64,000 nucleotides of DNA from Sulfotelmatobacter sp963788225 (GCA_963788225.1 CAWBGI010000001.1:186001-250000), one strand, 5' to 3'; counted from the first letter of the stretch, positions 1 to 8,851 are shown. Numbers and translations are program-made. The notes: generated by a model not told the origin, from the letters alone.

Positions 1-279
1 CGCGCCATATCCGCCGCGCGCGCAGACAATTGCCCGCACCTCCTCGCGCGAAAACATTTCCTCCAGTTCATGCGTACGGCGCTGCACCGATCCTGCGAAG
101 TAAAGATCCTGCTCGATAATGGAATCGAAATAAAACGGCCGGTACCCCGCACGCCGCAAGGCTTCGCACCCAGCCTCGAGTTCGCTGCGCTTGACGTTGC
201 TGGCTGGCGCTACAACGCCGACGGTGTCGCCCGGCCGAAGGGCAGGCGGCTTGATGCGAGGAGTAGTTGAAGAAGACAT
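1..279 (-). CDS. LD-carboxypeptidase (peptidase S66), N-terminal part only
   Basis: The 93 visible residues are the N-terminus of a muramoyltetrapeptide LD-carboxypeptidase; the gene runs off the left edge. The family removes the terminal D-Ala from murein tetrapeptides during cell-wall recycling. Seen: a start ATG at 279, then LRPGDTVGVVAPAS, the typical first strand and glycine loop of S66 proteins, and further on ICARGGYGA, the family's conserved loop before the nucleophile region. The catalytic Ser, Glu and His lie beyond the edge, so activity cannot be judged. There is no signal peptide, which fits the cytoplasmic LdcA branch. It lies in the same leftward run as dapF, whose product feeds the same peptide stem; shared transcription is only inferred. 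Confidence 0.8.
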   Translation of the reverse strand, partial: MSSSTTPRIKPPALRPGDTVGVVAPASNVKRSELEAGCEALRRAGYRPFYFDSIIEQDLYFAGSVQRRTHELEEMFSREEVRAIVCARGGYGA

Positions 280-357
280 TCGGCAAGACGCCCGTTATGA
301 AAAAGCGATCCGTACGTTTGAAATACGAAGACAAATAGCATTGAGCAAGCGAGCAGC

Positions 358-1173
358 CTAGCTCACAAAAAACTCTCCCCGGCAAACCAGCCGCGCCGCG
401 CCGCGCAAAAACACCAACTTTCCTTCCTGGCGCACGGTCTGAATTCCTCCCACAGCGTGCACGCGAACCGGCGATTCTGCCCGGCCCGTCGCCATCGCCG
501 CCACAGCCGACGCGCACGAACCCGTTCCCGACGATCGCGTCTCACCCACTCCGCGCTCGAAGAAGCGAGCGCTCACGTCGTGCTTTCCATCCGCCACAAC
601 CATCTCAACGTTCACACCATGCTTGAATTCAGGGCTGCGCTGAATTTCCGCTGCCTGCGTCTGCCAGTTCGCTGGAAACGCCGGCACAAACACAACGTAG
701 TGCGGATTCCCCATTGAAACCGGCATCCCGCGCACTTCGCCCGCGCCGCCCTTCAATGCCAGCTCCGCTCCCACGGCGGCTTCACCCATTTCGACTTCGA
801 ACTCGTACTCGGATTCAGTACGGCTGCTCAGCACGCAAGTCTTCAATCCCGCGCCAGTTTGGATCGCAATCTTCTCCTGCCCGCGCTCCGCGCAAATATA
901 AGCCGCCACACAGCGCGTGCCGTTGCCCGAGATTTCGGCCTCCGAGCCGTCGGAATTCATCAGCCGAATCTCCACATCCGCCGACGGATGCGGATACATC
1001 CATTCCACTCCGTCTGCGCCCACGCCTTCGTGCCGGTCACACATGCGTTGCGTGAGCGCTGCCAGGTCCGCGGGTGCTAATGGATCTGCGACAGTCGCAG
1101 CATCGATCAGAAGAAAATCATTCCCGCACGCGCTGGCCTTCACAAACGGAATCACCATTCCGGGTAAGCTCAC
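358..1173 (-). CDS. dapF: diaminopimelate epimerase
   Basis: DapF converts LL- to meso-diaminopimelate for lysine and peptidoglycan. The 271-residue length is normal. Seen: ACGNDFLLID near the N-terminus, ISGNGTRC with the first catalytic Cys at residue 88, MGNPHYV, and FERGVGETRSSGTGS. In the last motif the second catalytic Cys expected by the family (ACGTG) is Ser215. Either this lineage uses Ser there or the enzyme is altered, so function is slightly less certain than identity. The start is GTG at 1173, overlapping the stop of the upstream mgtC-like gene by four bases, which suggests translational coupling; an ATG five codons later is an alternative. Confidence 0.9.
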   Translation of the reverse strand: MSLPGMVIPFVKASACGNDFLLIDAATVADPLAPADLAALTQRMCDRHEGVGADGVEWMYPHPSADVEIRLMNSDGSEAEISGNGTRCVAAYICAERGQEKIAIQTGAGLKTCVLSSRTESEYEFEVEMGEAAVGAELALKGGAGEVRGMPVSMGNPHYVVFVPAFPANWQTQAAEIQRSPEFKHGVNVEMVVADGKHDVSARFFERGVGETRSSGTGSCASAVAAMATGRAESPVRVHAVGGIQTVRQEGKLVFLRGAARLVCRGEFFVS

Positions 1174-1874
1174 TCCAGTTCCACCGGGCCTAAGGAAGTG
1201 ACGCTGCCCAGCACCGGCGAAGCTTTCAGTTCGCGCAGCATTTCCTGCTGCTCACGGTTGCACCCGGAGACGTCAAACTGCAGCCGGATATGCTGGCCCG
1301 CGTTTCCGCTCAGAACGTTTTGCATCATGCGATGCTGGCGCTCAAGGATGCGGTTCACCTCCTGGCTGATCTCTTCGGCGCTGCCGCCCGTAACTTCGTA
1401 GCTGACCATGAGCGTCTTCAGATTAAAAGTTTCCTCGAGGTGTCCCAGAACAAACAGCACGATCACCACCACGACCGTAGCGAAAGCCGCAGTCACGTAG
1501 TATCCGCCTCCCGAAGCCATTCCTACCGATGCCACCACGAACAAAGTCGCGGCCGTAGTCAATCCCGTAGTCAAGCCGCGCGTGTGCAAAATGGATCCCG
1601 CACCGATAAACCCGATGCCGGGAATGATCTGCGCCGCTATGCGCGTGTAGTCCGAAGGCTCCGCGGCCAGTCCCCGCGACAGAACCGTGAACAGCGCCGC
1701 CCCGATACAGATAAACATGTTCGTGCGCAGCCCCGCAGGGCGATGCTTCAGTTCCCGCTCCAGTCCTATGATTCCGCCGAGAATTGCCGCTAGCACCAGG
1801 CGCGCCATGGAGGTCGCGACAAAGCCGCTCGCCATCTCTCCGTGCATCGAATCGAAAATGCGCCGCCAGATCAT
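1170..1874 (-). CDS. MgtC/SapB family membrane protein
   Basis: A 234-residue protein whose N-terminal half matches the MgtC/SapB family: LGGIIGLERELKHRPAGLRT followed by a hydrophobic stretch (FICIGAALFTVLSRG), then IAAQIIPGIGFIGAGSI and a run of Gly/Ala-rich membrane segments up to about residue 150. The C-terminal 80 residues form a soluble ACT-like regulatory domain. MgtC proteins act in the inner membrane and have been linked to low-magnesium growth and to modulation of the ATP synthase; the exact role here is unknown. Its stop overlaps the dapF start, so the two are probably co-transcribed. Confidence 0.85.
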   Translation of the reverse strand: MIWRRIFDSMHGEMASGFVATSMARLVLAAILGGIIGLERELKHRPAGLRTNMFICIGAALFTVLSRGLAAEPSDYTRIAAQIIPGIGFIGAGSILHTRGLTTGLTTAATLFVVASVGMASGGGYYVTAAFATVVVVIVLFVLGHLEETFNLKTLMVSYEVTGGSAEEISQEVNRILERQHRMMQNVLSGNAGQHIRLQFDVSGCNREQQEMLRELKASPVLGSVTSLGPVELE

Positions 1875-1968
1875 GGGTTAGAACTTGGTATTCTGCAAAA
1901 GGCTGCAGATGGGCGGATTTTATCACCTGGAATACGCTGTCTTCGGCCTTGCGCAGTAACCCGCCTGA

Positions 1969-3699
1969 TTACCGCGCCGGCTCCTGGCCGCGCGCTTGCG
2001 TTCGTCCTTCAAAGATCACAGCCGGAGGCTGACCCGAAGTGTGGATCTCGACCAGAGCTTTCAAATGGCGGTCTTCTGCCGCCTTCCATACCGGATCGCC
2101 CTTGAAGCCCACAGCATAATCCGCGTACGCCGTCGGGTCGGTCAGCGCGCGCTCCCACAAACCGTCAGGATCGACAGGCCGCACCCACACTCGATGATTG
2201 CCTTCGTTAATCGTCCTCCGCAACGGGACTCCAGCCTGCTCCAGCGCCCCCACGTGCTCGCCCAGATACATCAGTAGCGTGGAGTCCGACGGCAACGACT
2301 TAATCCAGCCGGCGAGCTGCCCATCCAGCGCCACGCGGCCCCGCATGTTGACCTTGGCTTCGCGGTAGCAGACTGGGTCTGCGCGCCAGACGGCGGCATA
2401 ACTCGCGACCACCAGCGCCAACACGGTCAGCATTCCCGCCATGTGCGTCCATTTCAGGCTGACATCAACGCGAAGAACTCTGATTACCGATCGCACAAGA
2501 AACGCGACTCCGACTGGCACAAACACGGCGAAGACCGGCAACAGTTGCAACCCGTAGCGCAGGTTGTACTGTGAAAAAGGCCACCACGGTGGCACGAAGA
2601 TGGGCACGCTCCCATAGGCCACCGATACCGCGTAAAACGGCAGCGGAGCCCACAACAATAGGGCAGCCCGTCCCCGCCCGTTGAATAAAGCCACCAGGCT
2701 TCCCAAGAGAGCCAACGCCAGCCACACACGGCCCAACCAGTTCGCCTCGCTCACGTTCAGTTCCGCCGCCTTCAGAAAATACGATCCGGCGGCCAACGGA
2801 TTCCCTTTTGCCGGATTCACCGTCGCAGTCTTTTCTTCAATCGCCTTCGCGGAATAAGGACCGCTCGCAAACTCCAATGGATTGCGATAAACCACAGCGT
2901 TGTAAGCGAGCCAAAGCACGGGAGCAGAGGCCGCCAGCAAGATAAACTTTGCAACCATCATCCGAGGTGCCCACACCGAAGACCTGGGTGCCCCATTTCT
3001 CGCATCTTTTGCGAGAAAGCTTGCCCTGAGCTTGTCGAAGGGTGGGGCTTTTGCCGTAACCATCACAGCTCCAGCCACCAGAATGACAGCCAGAAACCAT
3101 CCGTCATACCGCGTCAAACAAGCAGCAAACAAACACAATCCGCACTTGGTCAGCGATCGACCTGCCTTAGCCCCGCCGCGCAGGAATTCAGCGAAATACA
3201 CTACAGCCCAAATGTAGAACGCCAAATACAGCGACTCCCCCATCGCCGTTGCCTGCATGTAAATCAGGTTAGGATTTGCCGCGTAGATGACCGCCGAAGC
3301 CCACGCACCAACCGTCGCCGTCGCATCCACTGCACCGCCGCGAAGAAACGCCGCGCGCACCAGCCGGAATATTCCCAACACTGCGAAAACGAACCCTGCC
3401 ATCGAGGGAACCGAACCTCCCGAGCCGCTCTGCCACATCTGCTGCGAAACAATGAACGGCATGATGAGCAGATGCGGCAGCGGCAGCCACACCGTTCCCA
3501 ACTGCAGCAGCCCGGGAGTTTTCGAATCGAAGACGCGGCGCGCGATGTTGATGTGCGCTACGGCGTCACCATACAGCAACACATCGCCATGCCGGTAGTA
3601 AAAGAGAAAGGAAAATACCGAGACGAAGATCGCCAGCCACACCAGCCGCGTGATCTCAATTGCAGAATACGGCCTGGGCGGCGCAGGTTGCGGCTTCAT
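1969..3699 (-). CDS. GT-C type (family 39-like) membrane glycosyltransferase
   Basis: A 576-residue polytopic membrane protein with about ten hydrophobic segments. After the first segment comes LLYGDAVAHINIARR, the acidic loop expected of GT-C transferases that use polyprenyl-phosphate sugars, then TVWLPLPHLL in the next loop. It probably transfers a sugar on the outer face of the inner membrane; donor and acceptor are unknown. Oddity: about residues 217-237 (PFDKLRASFLAKDARNGAP) are encoded by a dispersed DNA repeat at 2986-3051 read in frame between two membrane segments. Its first codon overlaps the stop of the PfkB gene upstream (ATGA), indicating coupling. Confidence 0.75.
   Translation of the reverse strand: MKPQPAPPRPYSAIEITRLVWLAIFVSVFSFLFYYRHGDVLLYGDAVAHINIARRVFDSKTPGLLQLGTVWLPLPHLLIMPFIVSQQMWQSGSGGSVPSMAGFVFAVLGIFRLVRAAFLRGGAVDATATVGAWASAVIYAANPNLIYMQATAMGESLYLAFYIWAVVYFAEFLRGGAKAGRSLTKCGLCLFAACLTRYDGWFLAVILVAGAVMVTAKAPPFDKLRASFLAKDARNGAPRSSVWAPRMMVAKFILLAASAPVLWLAYNAVVYRNPLEFASGPYSAKAIEEKTATVNPAKGNPLAAGSYFLKAAELNVSEANWLGRVWLALALLGSLVALFNGRGRAALLLWAPLPFYAVSVAYGSVPIFVPPWWPFSQYNLRYGLQLLPVFAVFVPVGVAFLVRSVIRVLRVDVSLKWTHMAGMLTVLALVVASYAAVWRADPVCYREAKVNMRGRVALDGQLAGWIKSLPSDSTLLMYLGEHVGALEQAGVPLRRTINEGNHRVWVRPVDPDGLWERALTDPTAYADYAVGFKGDPVWKAAEDRHLKALVEIHTSGQPPAVIFEGRTQARGQEPAR
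2986..3051. repeat. dispersed palindromic repeat inside the glycosyltransferase gene
   Basis: The sequence starts GGGTGCCCCATTTCTCGC, contains the small hairpin TCTCGCATCTTTTGCGAGA, and ends GTGGGGCTTTT. A sister copy lies at 55156-55199, in non-coding DNA. The copy here carries about 20 extra bases, including CCCTGAGCTTGTCGAAGG, between the hairpin and the closing GTGGGGC. It keeps the host reading frame open. Confidence 0.75.
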
Positions 3700-4619
3700 T
3701 CGAGGTGCGTCAGTTCGCGAAAAATCTGAAAGCGGGCGTCAATTTCTTCGCGCGTGAGCGCCTGTAACCGCTCCGTGCCAAAACTTTCCACGGCGAACGA
3801 GCCCATCACTCCGCCATAAAACAGCGCGCGCTTCAGGACTTCGCGGTTCAAGGTTTCTTGCGAGGCCACATAGCCCATGAATCCGCCCGCAAACGAATCG
3901 CCCGCTCCGGTCGGATCTTTCACTTCATCCAGCGGCAGGGTCGGCGCGCGAAATGGATGCCGCCCAATCCCAAACGCGCCTTCGCGAAAGAAAATCGTTG
4001 CCCCATATTCTCCGTGTTTAATCACCAGCGCCTTCGGCCCCATCGCCAATACCTTCCGCGCTGCGCGCGGAAGATTGCTTTCATCCGCCAGCATCTTCGT
4101 CTCGGTATCGTTGATCAGCAGCACGTCAACCAATTTCAAAGTCTCTGCCAATTCCTGCCGAGCGCCGTTGATCCAGTAATTCATGGTGTCGCATCCCGTC
4201 AGCCGGACGCCGTTCATCTTCCGCCGCACGTTGGCTTGCAATGTCGGCTGAATATTCGCCAGGAACAGAAACTCCGTGTCCTCGTATTCTTTCGGAATGC
4301 GCGGCTGGAACTTTTCAAAAACATTCAGATCGGTGAACGTGGTCTTGGCTTCACTCAAGTTCTCGGAATACGTCCCGCCCCAGCGAAATGTTTTGCCCGG
4401 GGCACGCTCGATGCCCCGCGTATCCACGCCGCGCTTTTTCAGGACGTCTTCATGCTCAGCGCCAAAGTCTTCGCCCACTACTGCCACCATGCGCACCTGA
4501 GTGAAGTAGCTCGCCGCCAGCGAAAAATAAGTCGCCGCCCCACCCAAAATCCCTTTCACGCTGCCCGAAGGCGACGCGATGTCATCAAAGGCAACCGAAC
4601 CGACAACGACAATGCTCAT
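3696..4619 (-). CDS. PfkB-family sugar/nucleoside kinase
   Basis: A 307-residue cytoplasmic kinase of the ribokinase (PfkB) family, which phosphorylates sugars or nucleosides with ATP. Seen: GGAATYFSLAA near residue 26 (the first PfkB signature region) and DPTGAGDSFAGGFMGY near residue 245, the second signature, with the catalytic Asp in GAGD. The substrate cannot be read from sequence. Its position beside mtnP suggests possible nucleoside or methionine-salvage metabolism, but that is inference. It is separated from mtnP by an intergenic hairpin (4647-4735) and overlaps the glycosyltransferase start by four bases. Confidence 0.85.
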   Translation of the reverse strand: MSIVVVGSVAFDDIASPSGSVKGILGGAATYFSLAASYFTQVRMVAVVGEDFGAEHEDVLKKRGVDTRGIERAPGKTFRWGGTYSENLSEAKTTFTDLNVFEKFQPRIPKEYEDTEFLFLANIQPTLQANVRRKMNGVRLTGCDTMNYWINGARQELAETLKLVDVLLINDTETKMLADESNLPRAARKVLAMGPKALVIKHGEYGATIFFREGAFGIGRHPFRAPTLPLDEVKDPTGAGDSFAGGFMGYVASQETLNREVLKRALFYGGVMGSFAVESFGTERLQALTREEIDARFQIFRELTHLE

Positions 4620-4646
4620 GAGGGATGGACTCTTCCTTCTAGGGGA

Positions 4647-4735
4647 CAGGGGTTAGGGGCCAGGGGTCAGACGTCAACTCGATGCGCGCTCGCGCCATGA
4701 TCTGATCCCTGGCCCCTGACCCCTAATCCCTGGTC
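4647..4735. repeat. intergenic iterated-word hairpin, CAGGGGTTAGGGG type
   Basis: The left arm at 4647-4671 (CAGGGGTTAGGGGCCAGGGG and on) is mirrored by a right arm at 4701-4733 reading TCTGATCCCTGGCCCCTGAC and on, with a spacer of about 30 bases. The arms differ at only a few positions. The right arm runs into mtnP and provides its last codons and stop. One of nine such hairpins in the window. Confidence 0.8.
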
Positions 4736-5604
4736 TTTGCCTTCACGTACTTTCCGATAATCAGCCTGAGTTTCTTCTTCGTAGCTGCCGGAATCTTCTT
4801 GTGATCGGTTAATATCGCATGCGCCAAAGCCGACCCGCACTTGCACGAGCGCTCCCGCGGCATTGCCGACACAGTTTCGCGAATCACTTTCGCCGCGTTC
4901 TCCGCATTCTTCACCAGCACCGCCACAATCTGCTCGACGGTCACCGAATCGTGATGCGGATGCCAGCAGTCATAATCCGTCACCATGGCAACCGTGACGT
5001 AGCAAAGCTCGGCCTCGCGCGCCAGCTTCGCTTCCTGCAAATTGGTCATGCCGATCACATCCATGCCCAGGCTGCGGTATACGTTCGATTCAGCCCTGGT
5101 GGAAAACTGCGGTCCCTCCATGCACAAATAAGTTCCCCCGCGCTTGCCGGTAACGCCGGCCTTCGAGCACGCACTCTCCACCACGCGAGCCAGTTCGCCG
5201 CACACCGGATCGGCAAACGCAACATGCGCCACCACTCCACCGCCGAAAAACGTATCCACGCGATGCCGCGTGCGATCGAAAAACTGATCAGGAATCACAA
5301 AATCCAGCGGCTTATGCTCTTCCTTGAGAGATCCGACAGCGGAAACGGAAACAATCCTCTCGACTCCAAGCTGCTTGAATCCATGAATGTTCGCGCGAAA
5401 ATTCAATTCGCCCGGCAGAATGCGGTGCCCGCGCCCATGCCGCGCCAGGAACGCCACTTTGCGCCCTTCCAGCGTGCCGCAAACGTAAGCGTCCGAAGGC
5501 GCGCCAAACGGAGTCCGTACCCGCACTTCTTTTACCCGGGTCAGCCCCGGCATGGCGTACAGCCCGCTGCCGCCGATGATCCCAATCTCCGCCTGTGCCA
5601 CCAA
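4723..5604 (-). CDS. mtnP: S-methyl-5'-thioadenosine phosphorylase
   Basis: MtnP cleaves methylthioadenosine with phosphate into adenine and methylthioribose-1-phosphate, the entry to methionine salvage. Seen: IGIIGGSGLY at the start, then RTPFGAPSD, FLARHGRGHRILP with the phosphate-binding Arg-His, MEGPQFSTRAE and IGMTNLQEAKLAREAELCY, which together define the MTAP branch of the PNP/MTAP family. Length 293 is normal. The start is TTG or, more likely, the next codon GTG (5601), which has GGAGG a few bases upstream. The last residues (TRD) and the stop come from the hairpin repeat at 4647-4735. The phosphorylase is probably transcribed first, with the PfkB kinase downstream. Confidence 0.9.
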   Translation of the reverse strand: MVAQAEIGIIGGSGLYAMPGLTRVKEVRVRTPFGAPSDAYVCGTLEGRKVAFLARHGRGHRILPGELNFRANIHGFKQLGVERIVSVSAVGSLKEEHKPLDFVIPDQFFDRTRHRVDTFFGGGVVAHVAFADPVCGELARVVESACSKAGVTGKRGGTYLCMEGPQFSTRAESNVYRSLGMDVIGMTNLQEAKLAREAELCYVTVAMVTDYDCWHPHHDSVTVEQIVAVLVKNAENAAKVIRETVSAMPRERSCKCGSALAHAILTDHKKIPAATKKKLRLIIGKYVKAKTRD

Positions 5605-5708
5605 CCCTCCAAAATCAAGCCCACAGAAACTCTACGCGCGTGGAAGTCAAACCCGTGATTATACAAGACCCTGTGTTTCAAGGTTTTTTGACACGTTACA
5701 ATTGTCCT

Positions 5709-6971
5709 ATGCGATGCGGCGCTCTAGTTTTCCTCATTCTCACTACTCTCGCCATCGCACAAAAGTCATCCAAACCTGCACCCCAGCCGGAATCGAAATC
5801 CGCAACGGTCCCGATCACGTTGGATCACGATCGAGTCGTCCTCGACGTGGATCTCCCGCTGCCCGATGGCTCGACCCAGCGCGTCCACGCATGGCTTGAC
5901 AACGGCACTCCTGATCTCTGGATGAGCCGGCGCGTGGCCGAGTTAGTGGGCCTCACCGTAAAGTGCGAGGGTCGAATCTGTTCAACTAACCCGCCGCGCG
6001 AGATGACGATTGGCAGCATCAAAGTCTCTCTCGCAGTGCTGAAAGAAGCGTTCATCGAACTTAGGCCCGCCAGTGCCGCCTCGGTTATGGTTCCTGGCAT
6101 GAACGCCGAGATCAGCATCCCCTCGTCCATCCTGCGCAGTTACGATGTGATCGTCAATTTCCCCGATCACCAGTTCAGCATCGGCCCTCCTGGCAGTCTC
6201 AAATTCAAAGGAATAAAAAGCAAGGTGATGATCAACCCATCCAACGGCCTCATCCAGGTTCCCAGCAAGATCGAAAACAAAAGCTATAACCTCGGCCTCG
6301 ACCTGGGGTCTTCCTTCAGTGTTCTTGATGGAAAACTATTCGACCAACTGTTTGCCTCCCACCCCGATCGGCCGCACATGACGGGTGCAATCGGTCCCGC
6401 CAATGAGTCGGGCACGGATTACGAAACCTGGCAGAAGCTGGGCCGCATCGAACGACTGCAGTACGGCCCGCTGTATCTCACAGATGTGGCCATTGGCTGG
6501 ATTCCAGGCCAGTTCGTAATGTTGGCCCAAGAGCACGCCGGCGTTCCTACCGCGGGCCTGCTCGGTTCGGAAGCTCTGCTAAACTTCCGCATCGGCCTCG
6601 ACTACGCCCACTCCACCGTCTATTTCGATATCGGCCGGTTGTTCAATTTTCCGGACTTCGATGTGATCGGTCTAATCCTTCGTCCCGAAGACGATGGCCG
6701 CTTCACCATCCTCGGCACTGCCGATTACAATGGCAAACCCTCCGTGAATGACGTGCAGGCAGGCGACCACCTCGTGGCAGTCGATGGCATCCCCGTCTCC
6801 GGGTCGACGATGGGACAAGTCTGGTCGATGCTGGCGCGCGAACCCGGCAGAGAACGCAAGTTGACCGTCGAGCGCGGCGACAAGCAGTTCACGATTGCGG
6901 CGAAGGTGCAGCACTTCCTGGAAGAGCCCGAGGAAGATCAGGCGAAGAAAGGTCGTTCGAAGACGCACTGA
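5709..6971 (+). CDS. secreted retropepsin-like aspartyl protease with PDZ domain
   Basis: A 420-residue exported protein. Seen: a signal peptide (MRCGALVFLILTTLAIA), a first retropepsin-like half with AWLDNGTPDLWMS around residue 65, a second half with YNLGLDLGSSFSVLDG, and a C-terminal PDZ domain of about 80 residues starting near DVIGLILRPEDDG and containing VNDVQAGDHLVAVDG. In the first half the canonical D-T/S-G is DNG, whereas the second half has DLGSS, so peptidase activity is uncertain; such proteins may act as binding modules. The ATG at 5709 is chosen because the signal peptide begins there. It converges with the HELTH metallopeptidase across the hairpin at 6988-7071. Confidence 0.7.
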   Translation: MRCGALVFLILTTLAIAQKSSKPAPQPESKSATVPITLDHDRVVLDVDLPLPDGSTQRVHAWLDNGTPDLWMSRRVAELVGLTVKCEGRICSTNPPREMTIGSIKVSLAVLKEAFIELRPASAASVMVPGMNAEISIPSSILRSYDVIVNFPDHQFSIGPPGSLKFKGIKSKVMINPSNGLIQVPSKIENKSYNLGLDLGSSFSVLDGKLFDQLFASHPDRPHMTGAIGPANESGTDYETWQKLGRIERLQYGPLYLTDVAIGWIPGQFVMLAQEHAGVPTAGLLGSEALLNFRIGLDYAHSTVYFDIGRLFNFPDFDVIGLILRPEDDGRFTILGTADYNGKPSVNDVQAGDHLVAVDGIPVSGSTMGQVWSMLAREPGRERKLTVERGDKQFTIAAKVQHFLEEPEEDQAKKGRSKTH

Positions 6972-6987
6972 GTTCGTAAGCGAGCAG

Positions 6988-7071
6988 CAATTGCCGATTG
7001 CCAATTTCCGAGTGCCGATTTCAAGAACTGACCCGAATTAAATCGGCAATTGGAAATTGGTAATCGGCAAT
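6988..7071. repeat. intergenic iterated-word hairpin, GCCGATTGCC type
   Basis: The left arm (6988-7021: CAATTGCCGATTGCCAATTT and on) pairs with the right arm (7040-7071: AATCGGCAATTGGAAATTGG and on), with few mismatches and an 18-base loop. It fills the gap between two convergent genes, and its end touches the stop codon of the metallopeptidase gene. The same words recur at 10055-10075 and 31747-31831. Confidence 0.8.
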
Positions 7072-8636
7072 CACTTTCCAAACACTTCCCTCTCCAACGT
7101 CGCCGTCGTAGCCGCATCCAGGCTCTCGCTCACCAGCACAGTATCGCCCTGCTCCTCAATCACTACCGTGCCTTCTTCGGTAGTCCAAACATGGCGGCCT
7201 TTTAAAACTTCCACTTTGTACTCCGGATGTTGGGGCAGGCTCGCAGAAACACGATCTCCCTGTGCTTCCACCTTCTTGTACCTATCCTTCAGCGAGCGTG
7301 CGTAAATTTCCGCAAACTCAGCGGCCTTCTCTTCACTCGACCACCGCGATACATAGAGCAACGCCAAGGGCGCCGTCGCGTCGTTCTTCGGACGCGCCGC
7401 GTAGTAATACCCGCCCCGCCACTCCGGGTACAGCCGCTCCGACAGCTTCTTCCCCGCATACTGCTCGATCAGCACCGCAACGTCGAACTCGCCCATCGCC
7501 CCAATGTCGAACTTCACGTAATCCTTGAAGTCGCGCTTGAATTCCGGCACGCGCATGGGCTCGATCTTCTCGCCTGACAAATAAGTCTCCGGCTGCATAA
7601 TCTGCCGCGTAGTGTGGGGAGGATTCGCCAGTACGCCGGCAAATGCCTTCTCCTTGCCGCCTTTTTCCATCAGCTTGATCACGAACTTCATTCCGTAGCT
7701 GTAGGGGAACGTGAGCGACTCTCTCAAAAAGATCGGGGCGTCCTTGAAAACCTTCGAGTCGTCGGTTCCATCGGCCATCTGCGCTTCCATGGTTTCGACA
7801 AGCTCGGGAGAATCGGCAATCGAGCGCCCGACCGGCGCGAGTTCGTATTCCATCATCACCGCCTCGGCCTGCCCCTCAACCACCGCTTCGCGCGCGTCGT
7901 CGATCTCGTCGTTCTCAATGTCCTCCGGCGTGGGATCTCGTTTGATCTCTCCCAAATCCTTGTCGCCTTTCTTCATCCACTTGTCGAGGCCGATCGCCTG
8001 ATCCTGCAACGCATGCGTCAACTCGTGCGCCATCACCGGCTCCTGCTCTTCCATCGGAACCCAGTCCAGCAGATTCACCGTCTTCGTCTTCGGATCGTAG
8101 TATCCCGCGATCTGCTCGCGCAGCAGCGCCACCAGCAGTTTCTCCAGATCAAAATCGCGCGGCAACAGCCCAAACTTTTTCAGCACTAGCTCCGAGCGCT
8201 GCAACTTTTTCACATCTTCGTCCTTCATGTGCTTGGTGAGGTAAGCGACCACCTCATCGCGGCTGGTAAGCCGGCGCTTCACCGTCTTTTTGATCGGCAG
8301 CCCGGTCTCTTTGCTGTCGAACGCCAGAATCTCATCGACGGAGTGAAACAGCTCCTCCGCCTGCCGCGGCGTGATCTTGACTTCGGGTTTAGTAGCGCCG
8401 GCGTCCCCGCCGGCAGGTTGTCGATCCTGCGCAGGAGAAGCTTGTGTAGTATCTGGTCGTGTGGGTCGGACACTCTTGTCCGACTGCTTTTGACTTTGAT
8501 TTTGGGTTTGATTTTGATTCTGATTCTGATCTTGGGTTTGATCTTGCTGTTGCCAAAAGCTTGCGGGCGGCTGCGCTGAAACAGCTGCAGCAGAAACCAC
8601 GACAACGAAAATCGTAAGAACAAATAGCTTCTTCAT
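7071..8636 (-). CDS. secreted HELTH-motif zinc metallopeptidase
   Basis: 521 residues. Seen: a signal peptide (MKKLFVLTIFVVVVSAAAVS), then a low-complexity Gln/Asn stretch (DQTQDQNQNQNQTQNQSQ) from an imperfect six-base DNA repeat. The catalytic region has GYYDPKTKTVNLLDW and MAHELTHALQDQ near residue 205, where HELTH is the HExxH zinc site. Further downstream VVEGQAEAVMMEYE could supply the third zinc ligand (Glu). The architecture recurs in Acidobacteria as an uncharacterised secreted peptidase; the substrate is unknown. The ATG at 8636 is preferred because the signal peptide starts there. A dispersed repeat (8637-8733) abuts this codon and supplies AGGATGAC as the likely ribosome-binding site. 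Confidence 0.75.
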   Translation of the reverse strand: MKKLFVLTIFVVVVSAAAVSAQPPASFWQQQDQTQDQNQNQNQTQNQSQKQSDKSVRPTRPDTTQASPAQDRQPAGGDAGATKPEVKITPRQAEELFHSVDEILAFDSKETGLPIKKTVKRRLTSRDEVVAYLTKHMKDEDVKKLQRSELVLKKFGLLPRDFDLEKLLVALLREQIAGYYDPKTKTVNLLDWVPMEEQEPVMAHELTHALQDQAIGLDKWMKKGDKDLGEIKRDPTPEDIENDEIDDAREAVVEGQAEAVMMEYELAPVGRSIADSPELVETMEAQMADGTDDSKVFKDAPIFLRESLTFPYSYGMKFVIKLMEKGGKEKAFAGVLANPPHTTRQIMQPETYLSGEKIEPMRVPEFKRDFKDYVKFDIGAMGEFDVAVLIEQYAGKKLSERLYPEWRGGYYYAARPKNDATAPLALLYVSRWSSEEKAAEFAEIYARSLKDRYKKVEAQGDRVSASLPQHPEYKVEVLKGRHVWTTEEGTVVIEEQGDTVLVSESLDAATTATLEREVFGK

Positions 8637-8733
8637 GTCATCCTGAGCGAAGCAAGCGTCTTCGCGAAGCGAAGGCGGTTGCGGAGTCGAAGAGCCTGCC
8701 CTGAGCCTGCCGAAGGGACCCCTTACCTGCACA
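8637..8733. repeat. dispersed TGTCATCCTGAGCGAAGC repeat, copy 1
   Basis: It begins GTCATCCTGAGCGAAGC, contains the inverted CTTCGCGAAGCGAAG core and GCGGAGTCGAAG, and ends with a CCCTGAGCCTGCCGAAGGG module like that at about 3013-3030. It forms the 5' leader of the metallopeptidase gene. Copy 2 lies in inverted orientation at 8852-8926. Confidence 0.75.
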
Positions 8734-8851
8734 AGCTATCACAGACCTAGCTGGGAGTTCCTGCGGCATGGTTTCGTTTTTCTTGAGCTTACGATCCGGA
8801 GTGTGCTTCACAGGGAAAATACCCTGAATCACCCGTGCCACCGTGAGCGCT

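Noticed and set aside
8490..8550. Six-base repeat in the metallopeptidase gene as a regulatory microsatellite
   Set aside because: It stays in frame and encodes a Gln/Asn linker; length changes would alter only the linker.
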